DNA of 64,000 bases from Neobacillus rhizophilus (GCF_018343535.1 NZ_JAGYPF010000002.1:522103-586102); one strand, 5' to 3'; shown: positions 54,176 to 64,000, counted from the stretch's first letter. The notes: a model not told the origin generated them from the letters alone. Numbers and translations: made by a program.

Positions 54176-55396
54176 GTGAAGTACGATTTTGACCAAATCG
54201 TCGACCGCAGAAATACGTATTCCTTGAAATGGGACGGCGGCGATTTAATTAAGGAATTGGGAATTACCCAGAGGTATGATCAAGAAACTTTGCCTTTATT
54301 TACGGCGGACATGGATTTTCCAGTTCCTCAGCCTTTACTCGATGCCTTGCATCAAACAGTCGAGCATCGGATATTTGGTTACTCCATTTTTCCAAAGGAG
54401 TACTTCGAGGCGATTCAGCATTGGTTTAAAAAGAGACATGACTGGGACATCCAAACCGAAGAAATAGTCTATAGTCCGGGAACGGTCCATGCTTTGAATG
54501 TGGCGGTACGAGCTTTTACTGAGCAGGGTGATGGGGTCATTATTCAGAGACCGGTCTATCCTCCGTTTACAGCAGCGATTGAAGGAAACGGAAGACAAGT
54601 CGTCAATAACGCCCTGATCCGCGAACAGGATGGCTCCTATTCGATTGATTTTGAAGATTTTGAGGCGAAAGCAAAGAATGAAAACACGAAGCTTTTCATC
54701 CTCTGCAATCCGCATAATCCGACCGGAAGAATTTTTACACCAGAAGAATTAACAAGATTAGCAGATATTTGTGAAAAAAATCAGGTTCTTATCATTGCGG
54801 ATGAAATTCACGGTGACTTAATTCGCCGTAATCAAACCTTTATCCCAATCGCCAAAGCGGCAACGAACACGCAGCATATTATTACATGCACGGCCATCAA
54901 CAAAACCTTCAATGTGGCCGGACTCCATTGCACCAATGTCATCATTCCTAGCCCTGAGCTTAGGAACATCTTCAGTCGAGCAATGGGTTTCCAATTACCA
55001 TCGCCTTTTACCGTATCAGCCTTAATCGCTGTCTACCATGAAGGCGAGGAATGGCTGGAACAGTTAAAAGAATATTTAGATGAAACGATGGAATACGTTA
55101 AAGGCTTTTTTGCTGAAAAAATGCCGCAAGTGAAGGTATCCATTCCGGAAGGAACGTATGTGATGTGGATGGACTTCAGCGCCTATGGAATTTCTCCAGA
55201 TGAGGTTCATGATCGCATTTACAACAAAGCCAATGTCTTATTGGAAGATGGCAGTATGTTTGGTGAAGAGGGACAAGACTTCCAGCGGATTTGCGTATCT
55301 TCCCCAAGACCAATTATTAAGGAAGCGTTGGAAAGGATCGAAAGGGAATTTGCCGACCTCGCGTCTCCTAACCATAATACAGTTACCACACGCTGA
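54176..55396 (+). CDS. MalY/PatB family PLP-dependent cystathionine beta-lyase
   Basis: A 406-residue fold-type I aminotransferase-like enzyme: FTADMDFPVPQPLLDAL, the LCNPHNPTGRIFTPEEL substrate loop, IADEIHGDLI with the PLP Asp, and the PLP lysine in INKTFNVAGLHCTN. The family splits cystathionine to homocysteine, pyruvate and ammonia, or acts as a C-S lyase. GTG start with AGAGGGGGAG upstream. It is followed 41 bases later by an amino acid permease; both are probably derepressed through the divergent MarR protein. Confidence 0.88.
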   Translation: MKYDFDQIVDRRNTYSLKWDGGDLIKELGITQRYDQETLPLFTADMDFPVPQPLLDALHQTVEHRIFGYSIFPKEYFEAIQHWFKKRHDWDIQTEEIVYSPGTVHALNVAVRAFTEQGDGVIIQRPVYPPFTAAIEGNGRQVVNNALIREQDGSYSIDFEDFEAKAKNENTKLFILCNPHNPTGRIFTPEELTRLADICEKNQVLIIADEIHGDLIRRNQTFIPIAKAATNTQHIITCTAINKTFNVAGLHCTNVIIPSPELRNIFSRAMGFQLPSPFTVSALIAVYHEGEEWLEQLKEYLDETMEYVKGFFAEKMPQVKVSIPEGTYVMWMDFSAYGISPDEVHDRIYNKANVLLEDGSMFGEEGQDFQRICVSSPRPIIKEALERIEREFADLASPNHNTVTTR

Positions 55397-55437
55397 TGCA
55401 GCAACAATCCCAAAAAAACATATAAGAGGTGAATGAA

Positions 55438-56814
55438 ATGGCTAGTCAAGAATCGAATTTAAAAAAGGTTTTAGGTCTTGGGGATGTAATGAGTATTAGT
55501 ATTGGACAAATAATTGGTGCTGGAGTAATGGCCCTCACCGGGATTGCCATTGGGATGACTGGGAGCGGCGTTTCGTTGGCCTTTGTCATTTCATCCATCT
55601 TTACCTTATTTATGGTTATTCCTATTGCTGCGATGGGTTCAGCTATTCCGACAACAGGGGGATTGTACAGATATACAAGCCGGCTATTGTCCCCAAAGGT
55701 CGGGTTCTTTTGGTTAACGTTATTTATTCTTGCACAGTTAACCCTGGCCATGTATGCGATTTCCTTTGCGGAATATGTACAAGGCCTGGTGCCAAATGCA
55801 CCACTAAAACTGATCGCGTTCTTGCTGCTGACTGTGTTTTATATTGCGAATTTAGTAGGCGTACATTTTGCAGCCCTTGTTGAAAAATTAATGGTTCTTG
55901 TCTTACTGCTTGCCTTGATTGTTTTTGTCGTATGGGGAATGCCTGAGGTGAACTACGCAGTGTTTAATTCAGGTGAAATGTTCACCGGCGGCTTTGGTGG
56001 ATTTTTTATGGCTGTAGGATTGTTATCCTTTGCTACCGGCGGTGCTCAGGTTATTGCCGAACTAGGTGGAGAAATGAAAAATCCTGGGAGAGATATCCCA
56101 TTGACGATTATTACCACCACATTGGGTGTCGGGATCTTGTATGCGTTTATGGCGACGATTGCTGCAGGGGTGCTGCCGATTGCAGATGTAGCGAACAAGC
56201 CTTTAACAGATGTAGCAAAAACGATTTTACCAAAACCGCTGTTTATCTTCTTTATGGTGGGTGGAGCCATGTTTGCCTTAGCAACAACATTAAATGCGAC
56301 TCTTTCCTGGGTTACTAAAGGGATTATGATTGCCTGTGAAGACGGCTGGCTGCCAAAATCCTTAGGGAAGGTAAATAAAAAGTTTGGAACGCCGCACTGG
56401 TTACTTACCTTGTTTTATGTGATTGGAGTAATTCCAATTGTAACAGGGCTTTCTTTAGGAATCATATCGGCCTTAGGCACTGGCGTATTCCTGCTGGCGA
56501 ATATGATTCCGGTTTTTGCTGCCACCAAATTACCAAAGAAACACCCTGAGCTGTATCAGGCGGCACCATTTAAACTCCCGCCAATGGTTTTAAATACGGT
56601 TGTCTATATCGGAATTGCTCTATTATTTTTCCAAGGATATTTACTAATGTCATCTTTGTCCATGCCGATCATTATCGGGACGATTGTCTATATATTAGCT
56701 GCTGCAGCTTACGTTATGATAGTAGGTAAAAAAATAACCCACGATCCCGGCCACTTCGGCTTCGGCGGCCACATAGACACAATCGAAAACCCTAAGGAGA
56801 ATATAGGAGTCTAA
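55438..56814 (+). CDS. APC family amino acid permease
   Basis: A 458-residue permease of about twelve segments: VMSISIGQIIGAGVMALTG is the family's first helix, then AIPTTGGLYRYTSRLLSPKVGFF and FATGGAQVIAELGGEMKNPGRDIP. It imports an amino acid; pairing with PatB suggests a sulfur amino acid such as cystine or cystathionine, by inference. ATG 55438 follows AAGAGGTGA. The TAA stop lies one base before a repeat unit. Confidence 0.9.
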   Translation: MASQESNLKKVLGLGDVMSISIGQIIGAGVMALTGIAIGMTGSGVSLAFVISSIFTLFMVIPIAAMGSAIPTTGGLYRYTSRLLSPKVGFFWLTLFILAQLTLAMYAISFAEYVQGLVPNAPLKLIAFLLLTVFYIANLVGVHFAALVEKLMVLVLLLALIVFVVWGMPEVNYAVFNSGEMFTGGFGGFFMAVGLLSFATGGAQVIAELGGEMKNPGRDIPLTIITTTLGVGILYAFMATIAAGVLPIADVANKPLTDVAKTILPKPLFIFFMVGGAMFALATTLNATLSWVTKGIMIACEDGWLPKSLGKVNKKFGTPHWLLTLFYVIGVIPIVTGLSLGIISALGTGVFLLANMIPVFAATKLPKKHPELYQAAPFKLPPMVLNTVVYIGIALLFFQGYLLMSSLSMPIIIGTIVYILAAAAYVMIVGKKITHDPGHFGFGGHIDTIENPKENIGV

Positions 56815-56815
56815 G

Positions 56816-56874
56816 TGATGCATGGGGACGGTTCTCATGCCTCATTAGGCATAAGAACCGTCCCCATGCACCCA
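56816..56874. repeat. REP-like inverted pair
   Basis: A plus unit at 56816-56844 abutting a minus unit at 56845-56874, forming one long cruciform-capable stretch. Confidence 0.87.
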
Positions 56875-56893
56875 ATAAAAGGAGGTAAAAGAT

Positions 56894-57553
56894 TTGATAG
56901 ATGAAAGTTTATATAAAAAGTCAAATATTCGTAGATTACCGGAATTAGGAAAGCTAGCGCCCGAAACGTTTAAAGCTTTTGTAAAGTTTGACCAATTGGC
57001 TTTAGCCCCAGGTGTGATTCCTCAAAAAACAAAAGAACTTATAGCGGTTGCTGTGGCACATGTTACGGGTTGCCCTTATTGCATTGATGGTCATGTTTCG
57101 ATGGCAAAAAAACTGGAGGCTTCGAAGGAAGAGATGCTGGAGGCGATTATGGTCGCGACTGCTTTGAAAGCAGGATCTGCCTTAGCACATGGATTAAATG
57201 CATTGAATGCCTATGATGAGGATGGGGAAGAAGCGCTTTACAAACGCTCAAATATGAATCGATTTGGCGAATTCAAAGAATTAGGGCCAGAATCCTTTCA
57301 AGCCTTTGTGAAGTTTGATACGCAAGCACTGAAAGCAGGGTTATTAAGCCGTAAAGAAAAGGAATTAATTGCTGTTGCTGTCGCTCATGTGACAGGCTGC
57401 GCCTACTGTATTGAAACTCATACGAAAAAGGCCAAGCAATTGGATGTTACGAAGGAAGAACTCGTCGAAGCCATCTTTGTCGCAACCGCCTTAAAGGCAG
57501 GCTCTGCCCTGGCCCATAGTGTGAATGCGCTAATTGCTTACGATGATAATTAA
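56894..57553 (+). CDS. Two-domain carboxymuconolactone decarboxylase/AhpD-like protein
   Basis: A 219-residue protein of two homologous CMD domains (about 1-108 and 110-219). Each keeps the redox motif AVAHVTGCPYCIDGH or AVAHVTGCAYCIETH (CxxC plus His), so alkylhydroperoxidase-type activity is plausible. The halves clearly arose by internal duplication. TTG start follows AAAGGAGGT. In contrast to the CMD-like protein at 48199, both catalytic Cys pairs are intact. Confidence 0.88.
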   Translation: MIDESLYKKSNIRRLPELGKLAPETFKAFVKFDQLALAPGVIPQKTKELIAVAVAHVTGCPYCIDGHVSMAKKLEASKEEMLEAIMVATALKAGSALAHGLNALNAYDEDGEEALYKRSNMNRFGEFKELGPESFQAFVKFDTQALKAGLLSRKEKELIAVAVAHVTGCAYCIETHTKKAKQLDVTKEELVEAIFVATALKAGSALAHSVNALIAYDDN

Positions 57554-57556
57554 ATT

Positions 57557-57614
57557 TGAGCCGCGGGGACGGTTCTTGTGCATCATAATGCACAAGAACC
57601 GTCCCCATGTTTCA
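57557..57614. repeat. REP-like inverted pair, abutting
   Basis: A plus unit at 57557-57585 and a minus unit at 57586-57614 with no spacer. Confidence 0.87.
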
Positions 57615-57689
57615 TTTTTTGATTTTTAGCAAATAATAGAAGTGGCGGTTAAAAATATTGTGTTTTTGAAAAGGATTTGAGCGGACGTA

Positions 57690-58229
57690 ATGCTACACAC
57701 TGTGGTTTCGTATTTAAGGTTTGTGCTGCCATTTCTTTATTTGATTGGTTCCTGGCGATGGGGTGATTGGAGGAATCGGAAGGAGTACTATCCGACCATT
57801 CTTTTTTTCGTAACCGTGAACTTTTTCATTTCCATTATTATGTATGAATACCCATTATGGACTTATAAAGAATCTTTTTTTATTCCCAACCATACCCTTG
57901 TTGATTTTATCATTGCTTTTCTGATTTTCCCCCAAATAGCCTTTATATTTCTTTCAAAATACCCTTTTAAGAAAAGCCTGCTTAAACAGATAGGTTATGC
58001 AGCTATCTGGATCATTTTTGGTATCGCAATGGAGAGCCTTTTTAAGGCTGCAAACCTAATCACCTATGATCATGGGTGGAATTTCTGGTGGTCTTTAGTG
58101 GTCTGGATATTTATGTTTTTTGGTTTGCGCCTCCATCACACAAGGCCCATCTTAGCCTGGCTTCTCTGTTTCGCATGTACCATTTTTTTAATCATATATT
58201 TTCACATACCCATTACGACATACAAATGA
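57690..58229 (+). CDS. CBO0543 family membrane protein
   Basis: A 179-residue protein with about six membrane segments; WRWGDWRNRKEYYPTILFFVTVNFF, FIIAFLIFPQIAFIFLSKYP and YDHGWNFWWSLVVWI match the family. A third paralogue of the genes at 6.3-7.3 kb; function unknown. ATG has only a weak upstream GAGCGG. The TGA stop is the first triplet of a repeat unit. Confidence 0.75.
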   Translation: MLHTVVSYLRFVLPFLYLIGSWRWGDWRNRKEYYPTILFFVTVNFFISIIMYEYPLWTYKESFFIPNHTLVDFIIAFLIFPQIAFIFLSKYPFKKSLLKQIGYAAIWIIFGIAMESLFKAANLITYDHGWNFWWSLVVWIFMFFGLRLHHTRPILAWLLCFACTIFLIIYFHIPITTYK

Positions 58230-58291
58230 GGCAGAGGGACGGTTCTTGTACCTCACTCGCAGTGAGGCACGAGAACCGTCCCCATGCATCA
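58227..58291. repeat. REP-like inverted pair supplying both convergent stop codons
   Basis: A plus unit at 58227-58255 gives the TGA of the CBO0543 gene, and a minus unit at 58263-58291 gives the TGA of the thioesterase on the other strand. Confidence 0.9.
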
Positions 58292-58765
58292 CCTGCGGAT
58301 CCCGATTTTTCTGCCGGCTTCGTTGGGGGTTGGCAGGTTTTTGTGCTGGCGCCCCAGTTTTTCAATCTGATTTAGGATTGCGGGAGGGAAGGAGGCTGGG
58401 CGTCCTGTTTTCATGTCGATGCCTATTAGCATTTGCTCACTGGTCGCAAGCCGCTCGCCATCCGTATTTTCCATGGTGAAAAATACATGCAATCTTTTAG
58501 AATCATAGTCAAGCAGCTGCATGTTAACCCGCAATTCTTGGCCTTTGTGGGCTTCATTTAAATAACAGAGATGTGTTTCTAGTGTGTAAATAGAATATTG
58601 TTCGGTTTCCCGAAAGTCCGCGCTAATCCCGATTCCTACCATCAGCCGGTCGACTGCAATACTAAATACCTTGGCATATGCAGAATCGGTCATATGGCCA
58701 TTATAGTCAATCCACTCCTCATGGACCGTTTCGGCCATGAGAGGGTTTTTAAATGGAGACACCAT
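58289..58765 (-). CDS. cdhB: Betainyl-CoA thioesterase, CdhB-like (copy 2)
   Basis: 158 residues, clearly paralogous to 31061-31528: the EEWIDYNGHMTDSAYAKVFS hotdog motif is kept and most differences are conservative. It is last of the second cdhCAB set, 73 bases after cdhA. The C-terminus (ending RKIGIRR) runs to a stop codon that lies inside a repeat unit, so its last residues differ from copy 1. Confidence 0.82.
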   Translation of the reverse strand: MVSPFKNPLMAETVHEEWIDYNGHMTDSAYAKVFSIAVDRLMVGIGISADFRETEQYSIYTLETHLCYLNEAHKGQELRVNMQLLDYDSKRLHVFFTMENTDGERLATSEQMLIGIDMKTGRPASFPPAILNQIEKLGRQHKNLPTPNEAGRKIGIRR

Positions 58766-58838
58766 GTTATTCCCCCTGATATGTTTATTGTCAAAATTTC
58801 AATGAATTCACCAAAGATATGTCGAGCCCCGACCAGGC

Positions 58839-59801
58839 TTAAATATTCCCATTCAAATTAGCGCCAGGCCAATATTTCTCCAGCAGCCGCTGAAGCTCAA
58901 TGAGAAAGCTGTCACGCCGTACTTCCAATCCGGCAATTGAATGGCCGGCTGTCTGCCGTTCGCAGCCAGCAATTACTTGATTCCTCAGGTCCTCCGTCAG
59001 TTCTGGTGCTTCCAGTTTGGTCCAAGGCAATTTCAAAGCGGGGCCAAATTGCTCCAGCATGTGTCTCATTCCTTGTTCTCCACCGGCAAGGTGCAAGGTT
59101 AGGAACGGACCCATTAAGGCCCATCTTAATCCAGGTCCATAGATGATAGCCGCATCGACCTCTTCGGTGGTGGCAATCCCGTCATTGACGATGTGCAGGG
59201 CTTCACGCCAGATGGCCTCCATTAACCGATCGGCCACATGCCCCTCAATTTCTGCTGAAACGACGAGCGGCTTCATCTGAATAGATTGATAGAATTGTTC
59301 CGCCACTGCCACCACTTCTGGTGCCGTCTTCTCACCGCCTACTACCTCCACTAAAGGAATTAAATAGACAGGATTGAAGGGATGGGCCACGATAACTCGT
59401 TCAGGCCGGATGCAGTCTGCCTGCAGGGTGCTCGGCATAAGCCCAGATGTACTGGAGGCGATGATGGCATCGGGTTTCGCATGCCGATCAATTTCGGCTA
59501 ATAACCGACGTTTTAGTTCTTCCCGCTCCGGTGCATTTTCTTGAATCAAATCGGCCACCGCCACCGCCTTTGCCAAATCTGGTTCAAAGCGGAGCCGGTC
59601 TTTCGAAGCCCCCGCAGCCAATCCCATCTTCTCCAAAGCCGGCCAGGCACGCTGGACACTTAGACGCATCCGCTCTTCTGCACCTGGGGCTGGATCTGTC
59701 GCGATGACATCATAGCCCTGCGATAAGAACCGGGCCGCCCAGCCGTTCCCAATTACTCCCGTGCCGACAACAGTGACTTGTTTAATAGAGCGGGTGCCCA
59801 T
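58839..59801 (-). CDS. cdhA: L-carnitine 3-dehydrogenase (copy 2)
   Basis: 320 residues, collinear with copy 1 (31569-32531) without gaps. The NAD motif VVGTGVIGNGWAARFLSQG and the C-terminal GPGLRWALMGPFLTLHLAGG are conserved, so it should be active. The ATG overlaps the cdhC stop (TAATG). Differences are scattered, mostly conservative. Confidence 0.9.
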   Translation of the reverse strand: MGTRSIKQVTVVGTGVIGNGWAARFLSQGYDVIATDPAPGAEERMRLSVQRAWPALEKMGLAAGASKDRLRFEPDLAKAVAVADLIQENAPEREELKRRLLAEIDRHAKPDAIIASSTSGLMPSTLQADCIRPERVIVAHPFNPVYLIPLVEVVGGEKTAPEVVAVAEQFYQSIQMKPLVVSAEIEGHVADRLMEAIWREALHIVNDGIATTEEVDAAIIYGPGLRWALMGPFLTLHLAGGEQGMRHMLEQFGPALKLPWTKLEAPELTEDLRNQVIAGCERQTAGHSIAGLEVRRDSFLIELQRLLEKYWPGANLNGNI

Positions 59802-60697
59802 TAAATTAGGGCCTTTCGATGGGGATTTTTTAGTCCTAAATGCTTTCGTGCCTCCTCAGGTGTCATTGGTTGGGCGCCGAGTCCCGCCATGATGGTGATG
59901 GCCCTGTCAACCAATTGGGCATTGGTGGCCAGCATCCCTTTATCCAAATAAAGATTGTCTTCCAGTCCGACTCGGATATGCCCGCCGAGCAGCATGGATT
60001 GGATGGCCATCGGCAGTTGCATTCGGCCGATGCCAAAAGCGGACCAGTGGGCATTTTTCGGAAGTTGATTACGCATATAAATCATCGTTTCCGCATCGGC
60101 ATTCGCTCCCCATGGGATGCCAAGGCAGAATTGGAACATCGGGTCGCCATCAATCAGTCCCTCATCAATCAATTGATTGGCGAAGCGCAGATGTCCTGTA
60201 TCGAAGCATTCTAATTCAGGCTTGACCCCGCTTTGTTGAATAAGGCGGGCCTGCCTGCGGAGCCAATCGGTTGTGCTGATATAAAGCTGATCACCAAAAT
60301 TCATGCTTCCGCAATCTAATGTGCAAAGCTCCGGCAGCAACTTTCCAATCGGCTCATGGCGTTCTTCCGGTGTCTGCATGTCTGTTCCAGGTCCGCCAAG
60401 GGATGGATTATTCTCGCTGGGAATCCAGTCCCCGCCCCCTCCGGAGGTAAGGTTGAGGATTACGTCTGTCTCTGATTCACGGACGCGTTCGACCACTTCT
60501 TGGAATAATGCGGGATCATGGCTGATACCGCCGGTCTTAGGGTCACGGACATGGATATGGGCGATGGTGGCGCCGGCTTTGGCTGCATCGATGGCAGACT
60601 GGGCGATTTGCTCAGGGGTGACGGGAACATGCGGGCTTTTCCTGGCTGTATCTCCTGCACCTGTTACCGCACATGTGACGATGATTTTTTTCTGCAT
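59801..60697 (-). CDS. cdhC: 3-dehydrocarnitine cleavage enzyme, BKACE family (copy 2)
   Basis: 298 residues with every motif of copy 1 kept ([36 protein letters not shown]). The ribosome binding site region and the hairpin before it are also conserved with copy 1. It should give betainyl-CoA and acetoacetate from 3-dehydrocarnitine and acetyl-CoA. Confidence 0.9.
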   Translation of the reverse strand: MQKKIIVTCAVTGAGDTARKSPHVPVTPEQIAQSAIDAAKAGATIAHIHVRDPKTGGISHDPALFQEVVERVRESETDVILNLTSGGGGDWIPSENNPSLGGPGTDMQTPEERHEPIGKLLPELCTLDCGSMNFGDQLYISTTDWLRRQARLIQQSGVKPELECFDTGHLRFANQLIDEGLIDGDPMFQFCLGIPWGANADAETMIYMRNQLPKNAHWSAFGIGRMQLPMAIQSMLLGGHIRVGLEDNLYLDKGMLATNAQLVDRAITIMAGLGAQPMTPEEARKHLGLKNPHRKALI

Positions 60698-60724
60698 ATA
60701 TTTTCCTCCTTAAAAATTTATAAA

Positions 60725-60757
60725 AAAAAGAAAATGGGGTGATTTCCATTTTCTTTT
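60725..60757 (-). terminator. Terminator or attenuator between gbsR and cdhC (copy 2)
   Basis: AAAGAAAATGG pairs with CCATTTTCTTT; only the loop differs from copy 1. Confidence 0.75.
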
Positions 60758-60784
60758 TTATCCCTAATCAGGTCTTAACAAATG

Positions 60785-61321
60785 TTATGGCTTTGGGACA
60801 TGCTTAAAGATCTCTCCGCTGTCGAAAAATTCAACGAGCTGGGCTAACCATTGATAATAATCAAGCCATTCCTTCGTTTCTTTCAGGAGAATATTCATCT
60901 TTTGTTCCATTTCTTCATCAAGTGCTTCATTTTCAAGCATGAACTTCAGTTCAGCAGACATCTTCTTTTCAAACATTTTGTTTTTCTGAATTGTTTTTCG
61001 CCAGTTGGAGGTGAACAACGACACGAAGGTTTGATAATAATCCTGTTCTACATTATATAAATCTTTGCGGATTCCTTTTTCAAAGACCTTTTCCGCAATA
61101 TTTAAATCGACCATCTCGCGGACGACTTGACTCATCCGGGTTTTGCTCATCCCGGTCTCCTGAGATAGTTCATCAAGCGTCATGGGCCGGCGATTCATAT
61201 AGATAATACCGAGTACTCTCCCGACGGTAGCGGAGACTCCGTATGTATGCATATTATCGGCAATTTTCTCAACAAATTGCTCTTCGACCTGTTTAATCCT
61301 CTCTAATGGTTGTTCATCCAA
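60785..61321 (-). CDS. GbsR/MarR family regulator (copy 2)
   Basis: 178 residues, ungapped paralogue of 33568-34104. The winged helix is almost unchanged, while the C-terminal aromatic region reads DYYQWLAQLVEFFDSGEIF, with a Tyr-to-Gln change relative to copy 1 that might shift effector preference (inference). The conserved AT-rich region before opuCA suggests that both regulators could bind both loci. Confidence 0.88.
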   Translation of the reverse strand: MDEQPLERIKQVEEQFVEKIADNMHTYGVSATVGRVLGIIYMNRRPMTLDELSQETGMSKTRMSQVVREMVDLNIAEKVFEKGIRKDLYNVEQDYYQTFVSLFTSNWRKTIQKNKMFEKKMSAELKFMLENEALDEEMEQKMNILLKETKEWLDYYQWLAQLVEFFDSGEIFKHVPKP

Positions 61322-61487
61322 AAGAATTCACCCTTCCAGTTACCCGTGTACGTTGCCACTATATCACATTTTGCAAAAATTTCGAACACGAGGATTAACA
61401 AGAAACACGGAGGAATTGGAAGAATTTTTAGAAAAATGACAGGAAAAGTCTTCTACAGTAAATAATTTGCGTAAATATCGTGCAATA

Positions 61488-61547
61488 TATAAAATTTATA
61501 AACTTTTTATTTTACAAACTTTACAATATACTAAATTTAGAGAATTT
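61488..61547. promoter_or_regulatory. Conserved AT-rich control region before opuC (copy 2)
   Basis: Same block as 34270-34332: TATAAAATTTATAAAC, TTTTACAAACTTTAC, ATATACTAAATTTAGAG. Conservation exceeds that of the surrounding non-coding DNA. Confidence 0.6.
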
Positions 61548-61584
61548 AAACTATTCTCATTTTAAAAAATGGAGGTGCGCGGAT

Positions 61585-62724
61585 TTGCTTAAATTTGAAC
61601 ATGTTTCAAAAATGTACAAAGGGGGGAAACGGGCAGTTGATGATTTGACCCTTGAAATTGAAAAAGGAGAATTCATCTGTTTTATCGGGCCAAGCGGGTG
61701 CGGGAAAACGACGACGATGAAAATGATTAACCGTTTAATCGAGCCCACAGAGGGAAGCATTTATATTAATGATGTCAACATTATGGATCGCGACCCGGTC
61801 CAGCTCAGGCGGGAAATCGGCTATGTCATTCAGCAGATTGGTTTATTTCCTCATATGACCATTCAGGAAAATATCTCCCTTGTTTTAAAACTTTTAAAGG
61901 TCCCCGAAGAAAAACGACGTGTCCGTGCCAAGGAATTATTAACACTTGTTGATTTGACCCCAGACTACTTAGAGAAATATCCGCATGAATTGAGTGGAGG
62001 CCAGCAGCAGAGGATAGGAGTTCTGCGGGCGTTGGCAGCCGATCAGCCGTTGATTTTAATGGATGAGCCGTTTGGCGCATTAGACCCGATCACGAGGGAC
62101 TCCCTTCAGGAAGAATTCAAAAAGCTACAAAAAAAGTTGGAAAAAACGATTGTGTTTGTTACCCATGATATGGACGAGGCCCTGAAATTGGCGGACCGGA
62201 TTGTCATCATGCGTGATGGGAAAATTGTTCAGTGTGACACACCGGATGAAATTTTACGCAATCCCGCCAATGAATTTGTCGAGGAGTTTATAGGCAAAGA
62301 CCGTCTCGTGCAGGCAAGGCCGAATATCCAAACAGTAGAACAGATTATGAACCCAAGTCCCATCACTATTACGGGAGACCGGACACTATCAGAAGCGATT
62401 CAATTAATGAAGCAGCATCGGGTCGATTCCTTGCTTGTGGTCGATGACAGGAAGGTTTTGCAGGGATTTATTGATGTTGAAATTATTGACCAAAAGCGAA
62501 AAAAGGCAAGCCTGGTAAGAGATATCGTGGAAGCAGAGCTGTTTACCGTCGAAAAACAGACGCTTGTTCGTGATACGGTCCGAAAAATCCTGAAAATCGG
62601 TATGAAATACGTTCCGGTGGTTGACGATAAGCATCGCCTGGCCGGGATTGTCACAAGAGCTAGTTTAGTAGATATTGTCTATGATTCCATTTGGGGTGTA
62701 GATGACATGACAAAAATAGGTTAG
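61585..62724 (+). CDS. Quaternary amine ABC transporter ATP-binding protein, OpuCA type (copy 2)
   Basis: 379 residues with Walker A GPSGCGKTTTMKM, ELSGGQQQRIGVLRA, LILMDEPFGALDP and two C-terminal CBS domains, collinear with 34363-35502. TTG 61585 lies after GGAGGTG as in copy 1. The open frame to 61480 runs through the promoter. Confidence 0.92.
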   Translation: MLKFEHVSKMYKGGKRAVDDLTLEIEKGEFICFIGPSGCGKTTTMKMINRLIEPTEGSIYINDVNIMDRDPVQLRREIGYVIQQIGLFPHMTIQENISLVLKLLKVPEEKRRVRAKELLTLVDLTPDYLEKYPHELSGGQQQRIGVLRALAADQPLILMDEPFGALDPITRDSLQEEFKKLQKKLEKTIVFVTHDMDEALKLADRIVIMRDGKIVQCDTPDEILRNPANEFVEEFIGKDRLVQARPNIQTVEQIMNPSPITITGDRTLSEAIQLMKQHRVDSLLVVDDRKVLQGFIDVEIIDQKRKKASLVRDIVEAELFTVEKQTLVRDTVRKILKIGMKYVPVVDDKHRLAGIVTRASLVDIVYDSIWGVDDMTKIG

Positions 62725-62735
62725 GAGGGAGAGAA

Positions 62736-63389
62736 TTGGATACCATCTTACAATTTTTCAGTACATATGGGAGTGAAATGCTGTTTAAGACGTTGGAGCA
62801 TTTATATATTTCGGTGATTGCCGCCGTGTTAGGCATTCTCATCGCAGTACCCGCAGGTGTGGCGTTAACACGTTTCCCAAAAGGGGCCGGAATTGTGATG
62901 GGAGTATTAGGGGTTATTCAAACTTTCCCGAGTTTTGCGGTTCTCGCATTCTTTATTCCACTTTTAGGTGTTGGGAAAACACCTGCTATCATTGCCTTAT
63001 TTTTCTATTCGGTCCTACCTATCCTGAGGAACACCTATACAGGAGTGAGCGGTGTTCAAAAAAGTCTGCTCGAAGCAGGACGCGGGATGGGTATGACTGG
63101 ATGGGAACGGATCCGGGACGTAGAAGTGCCGCTGGCCATTCCCGTGATTATGGCGGGAATCCGCTTATCGACCGTTTACTTGATTGGCTGGGCCACCCTA
63201 GCTTCGTTTATTGGCGGCGGTGGTCTCGGGGATTACATTTTCAGCGGTTTGAATCTTTATCAGCCTGAATTTATAATTGCCGGAGCAGTTCCCGTCACGT
63301 TGTTAGCATTATTGACGGATCTTCTTATAGGAAAAGTCGAAGGCTGGGTAACCCCAAAAGGAATGAAAAAGATGCGGGAAGCTGCTTAG
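62736..63389 (+). CDS. Quaternary amine ABC transporter permease, OpuCB type (copy 2)
   Basis: 217 residues, five or six membrane segments and the EAA loop [26 protein letters not shown]. Nearly identical to 35515-36168. TTG start after AGGAGGGAGAG, whereas copy 1 uses ATG. Confidence 0.92.
   Translation: MDTILQFFSTYGSEMLFKTLEHLYISVIAAVLGILIAVPAGVALTRFPKGAGIVMGVLGVIQTFPSFAVLAFFIPLLGVGKTPAIIALFFYSVLPILRNTYTGVSGVQKSLLEAGRGMGMTGWERIRDVEVPLAIPVIMAGIRLSTVYLIGWATLASFIGGGGLGDYIFSGLNLYQPEFIIAGAVPVTLLALLTDLLIGKVEGWVTPKGMKKMREAA

Positions 63390-64000
<611 letters not shown>

Overview
The window looks like chromosomal DNA of a spore-forming member of the Bacillaceae (Neobacillus/Bacillus-like; genus is inference). 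The support is a GerA-type germinant receptor pair at the left edge, CBO0543-family membrane proteins, a Stay-Green family protein, GbsR-type regulators, a T-box leader, strong AGGAGG-type ribosome binding sites and frequent TTG/GTG starts. I saw no rRNA, tRNA, CRISPR array or prophage.

Layout. 1-9.4 kb: germination genes, small ORFs, an EamA transporter, an HD-GYP plus GGDEF pair, two overlapping CBO0543 genes, an MscS channel and a HAD phosphatase. 9.6-13.5 kb: a two-gene membrane module of unknown function and an FMN glutamate-synthase-like enzyme. 13.7-24.7 kb: a secreted tandem alpha/beta-hydrolase, VOC proteins, Stay-Green, a truncated psiE, a secreted GlpQ-PhoD fusion, a GGDEF protein, a REP-associated tyrosine transposase (RAYT) and an IclR regulator. 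24.8-30.9 kb: an MFS transporter divergent from an aromatic ring-cleavage operon. 31-37.8 kb: a carnitine catabolism and uptake locus (cdhCAB, GbsR, OpuC-type ABC transporter). 37.9-49.8 kb: esterase, hydroxyacyl-CoA dehydrogenase, cyclase, alcohol dehydrogenase, AtoE, AtoDA, thiolase, and pca-like genes. 50-58 kb: T-box-controlled NhaC and PqqB-like genes, a MarR-controlled PatB and permease, and CMD proteins. 58.3-64 kb: a second, diverged copy of the whole carnitine locus, cut by the window edge.

How it fits together. Carnitine imported by the OpuC systems would be oxidised (CdhA), cleaved with acetyl-CoA to betainyl-CoA and acetoacetate (CdhC) and released as glycine betaine (CdhB). Acetoacetate could be taken to acetyl-CoA by AtoDA and thiolase. 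Three transcription units of the acetoacetate region (39.99, 43.9 and 45.5 kb) begin with a related hairpin-plus-terminator leader RNA that I cannot assign to a known class.

The most striking structure is a family of about 60 copies (my count by eye) of a 29-base hairpin repeat: outer arms TGATGCATG and CGTGCATCA around a GGGACGGTTCT core. The copies lie between genes, often as inverted pairs. The RAYT at 22.45 kb sits among them and is the obvious candidate mobiliser. In ten or eleven genes the stop codon is the terminal TGA of a repeat. One copy lies in frame inside a gene and another encodes a protein C-terminus. The catabolic blocks at 23.9-30.0, 30.1-39.7 and 58.3-64 kb carry none internally.
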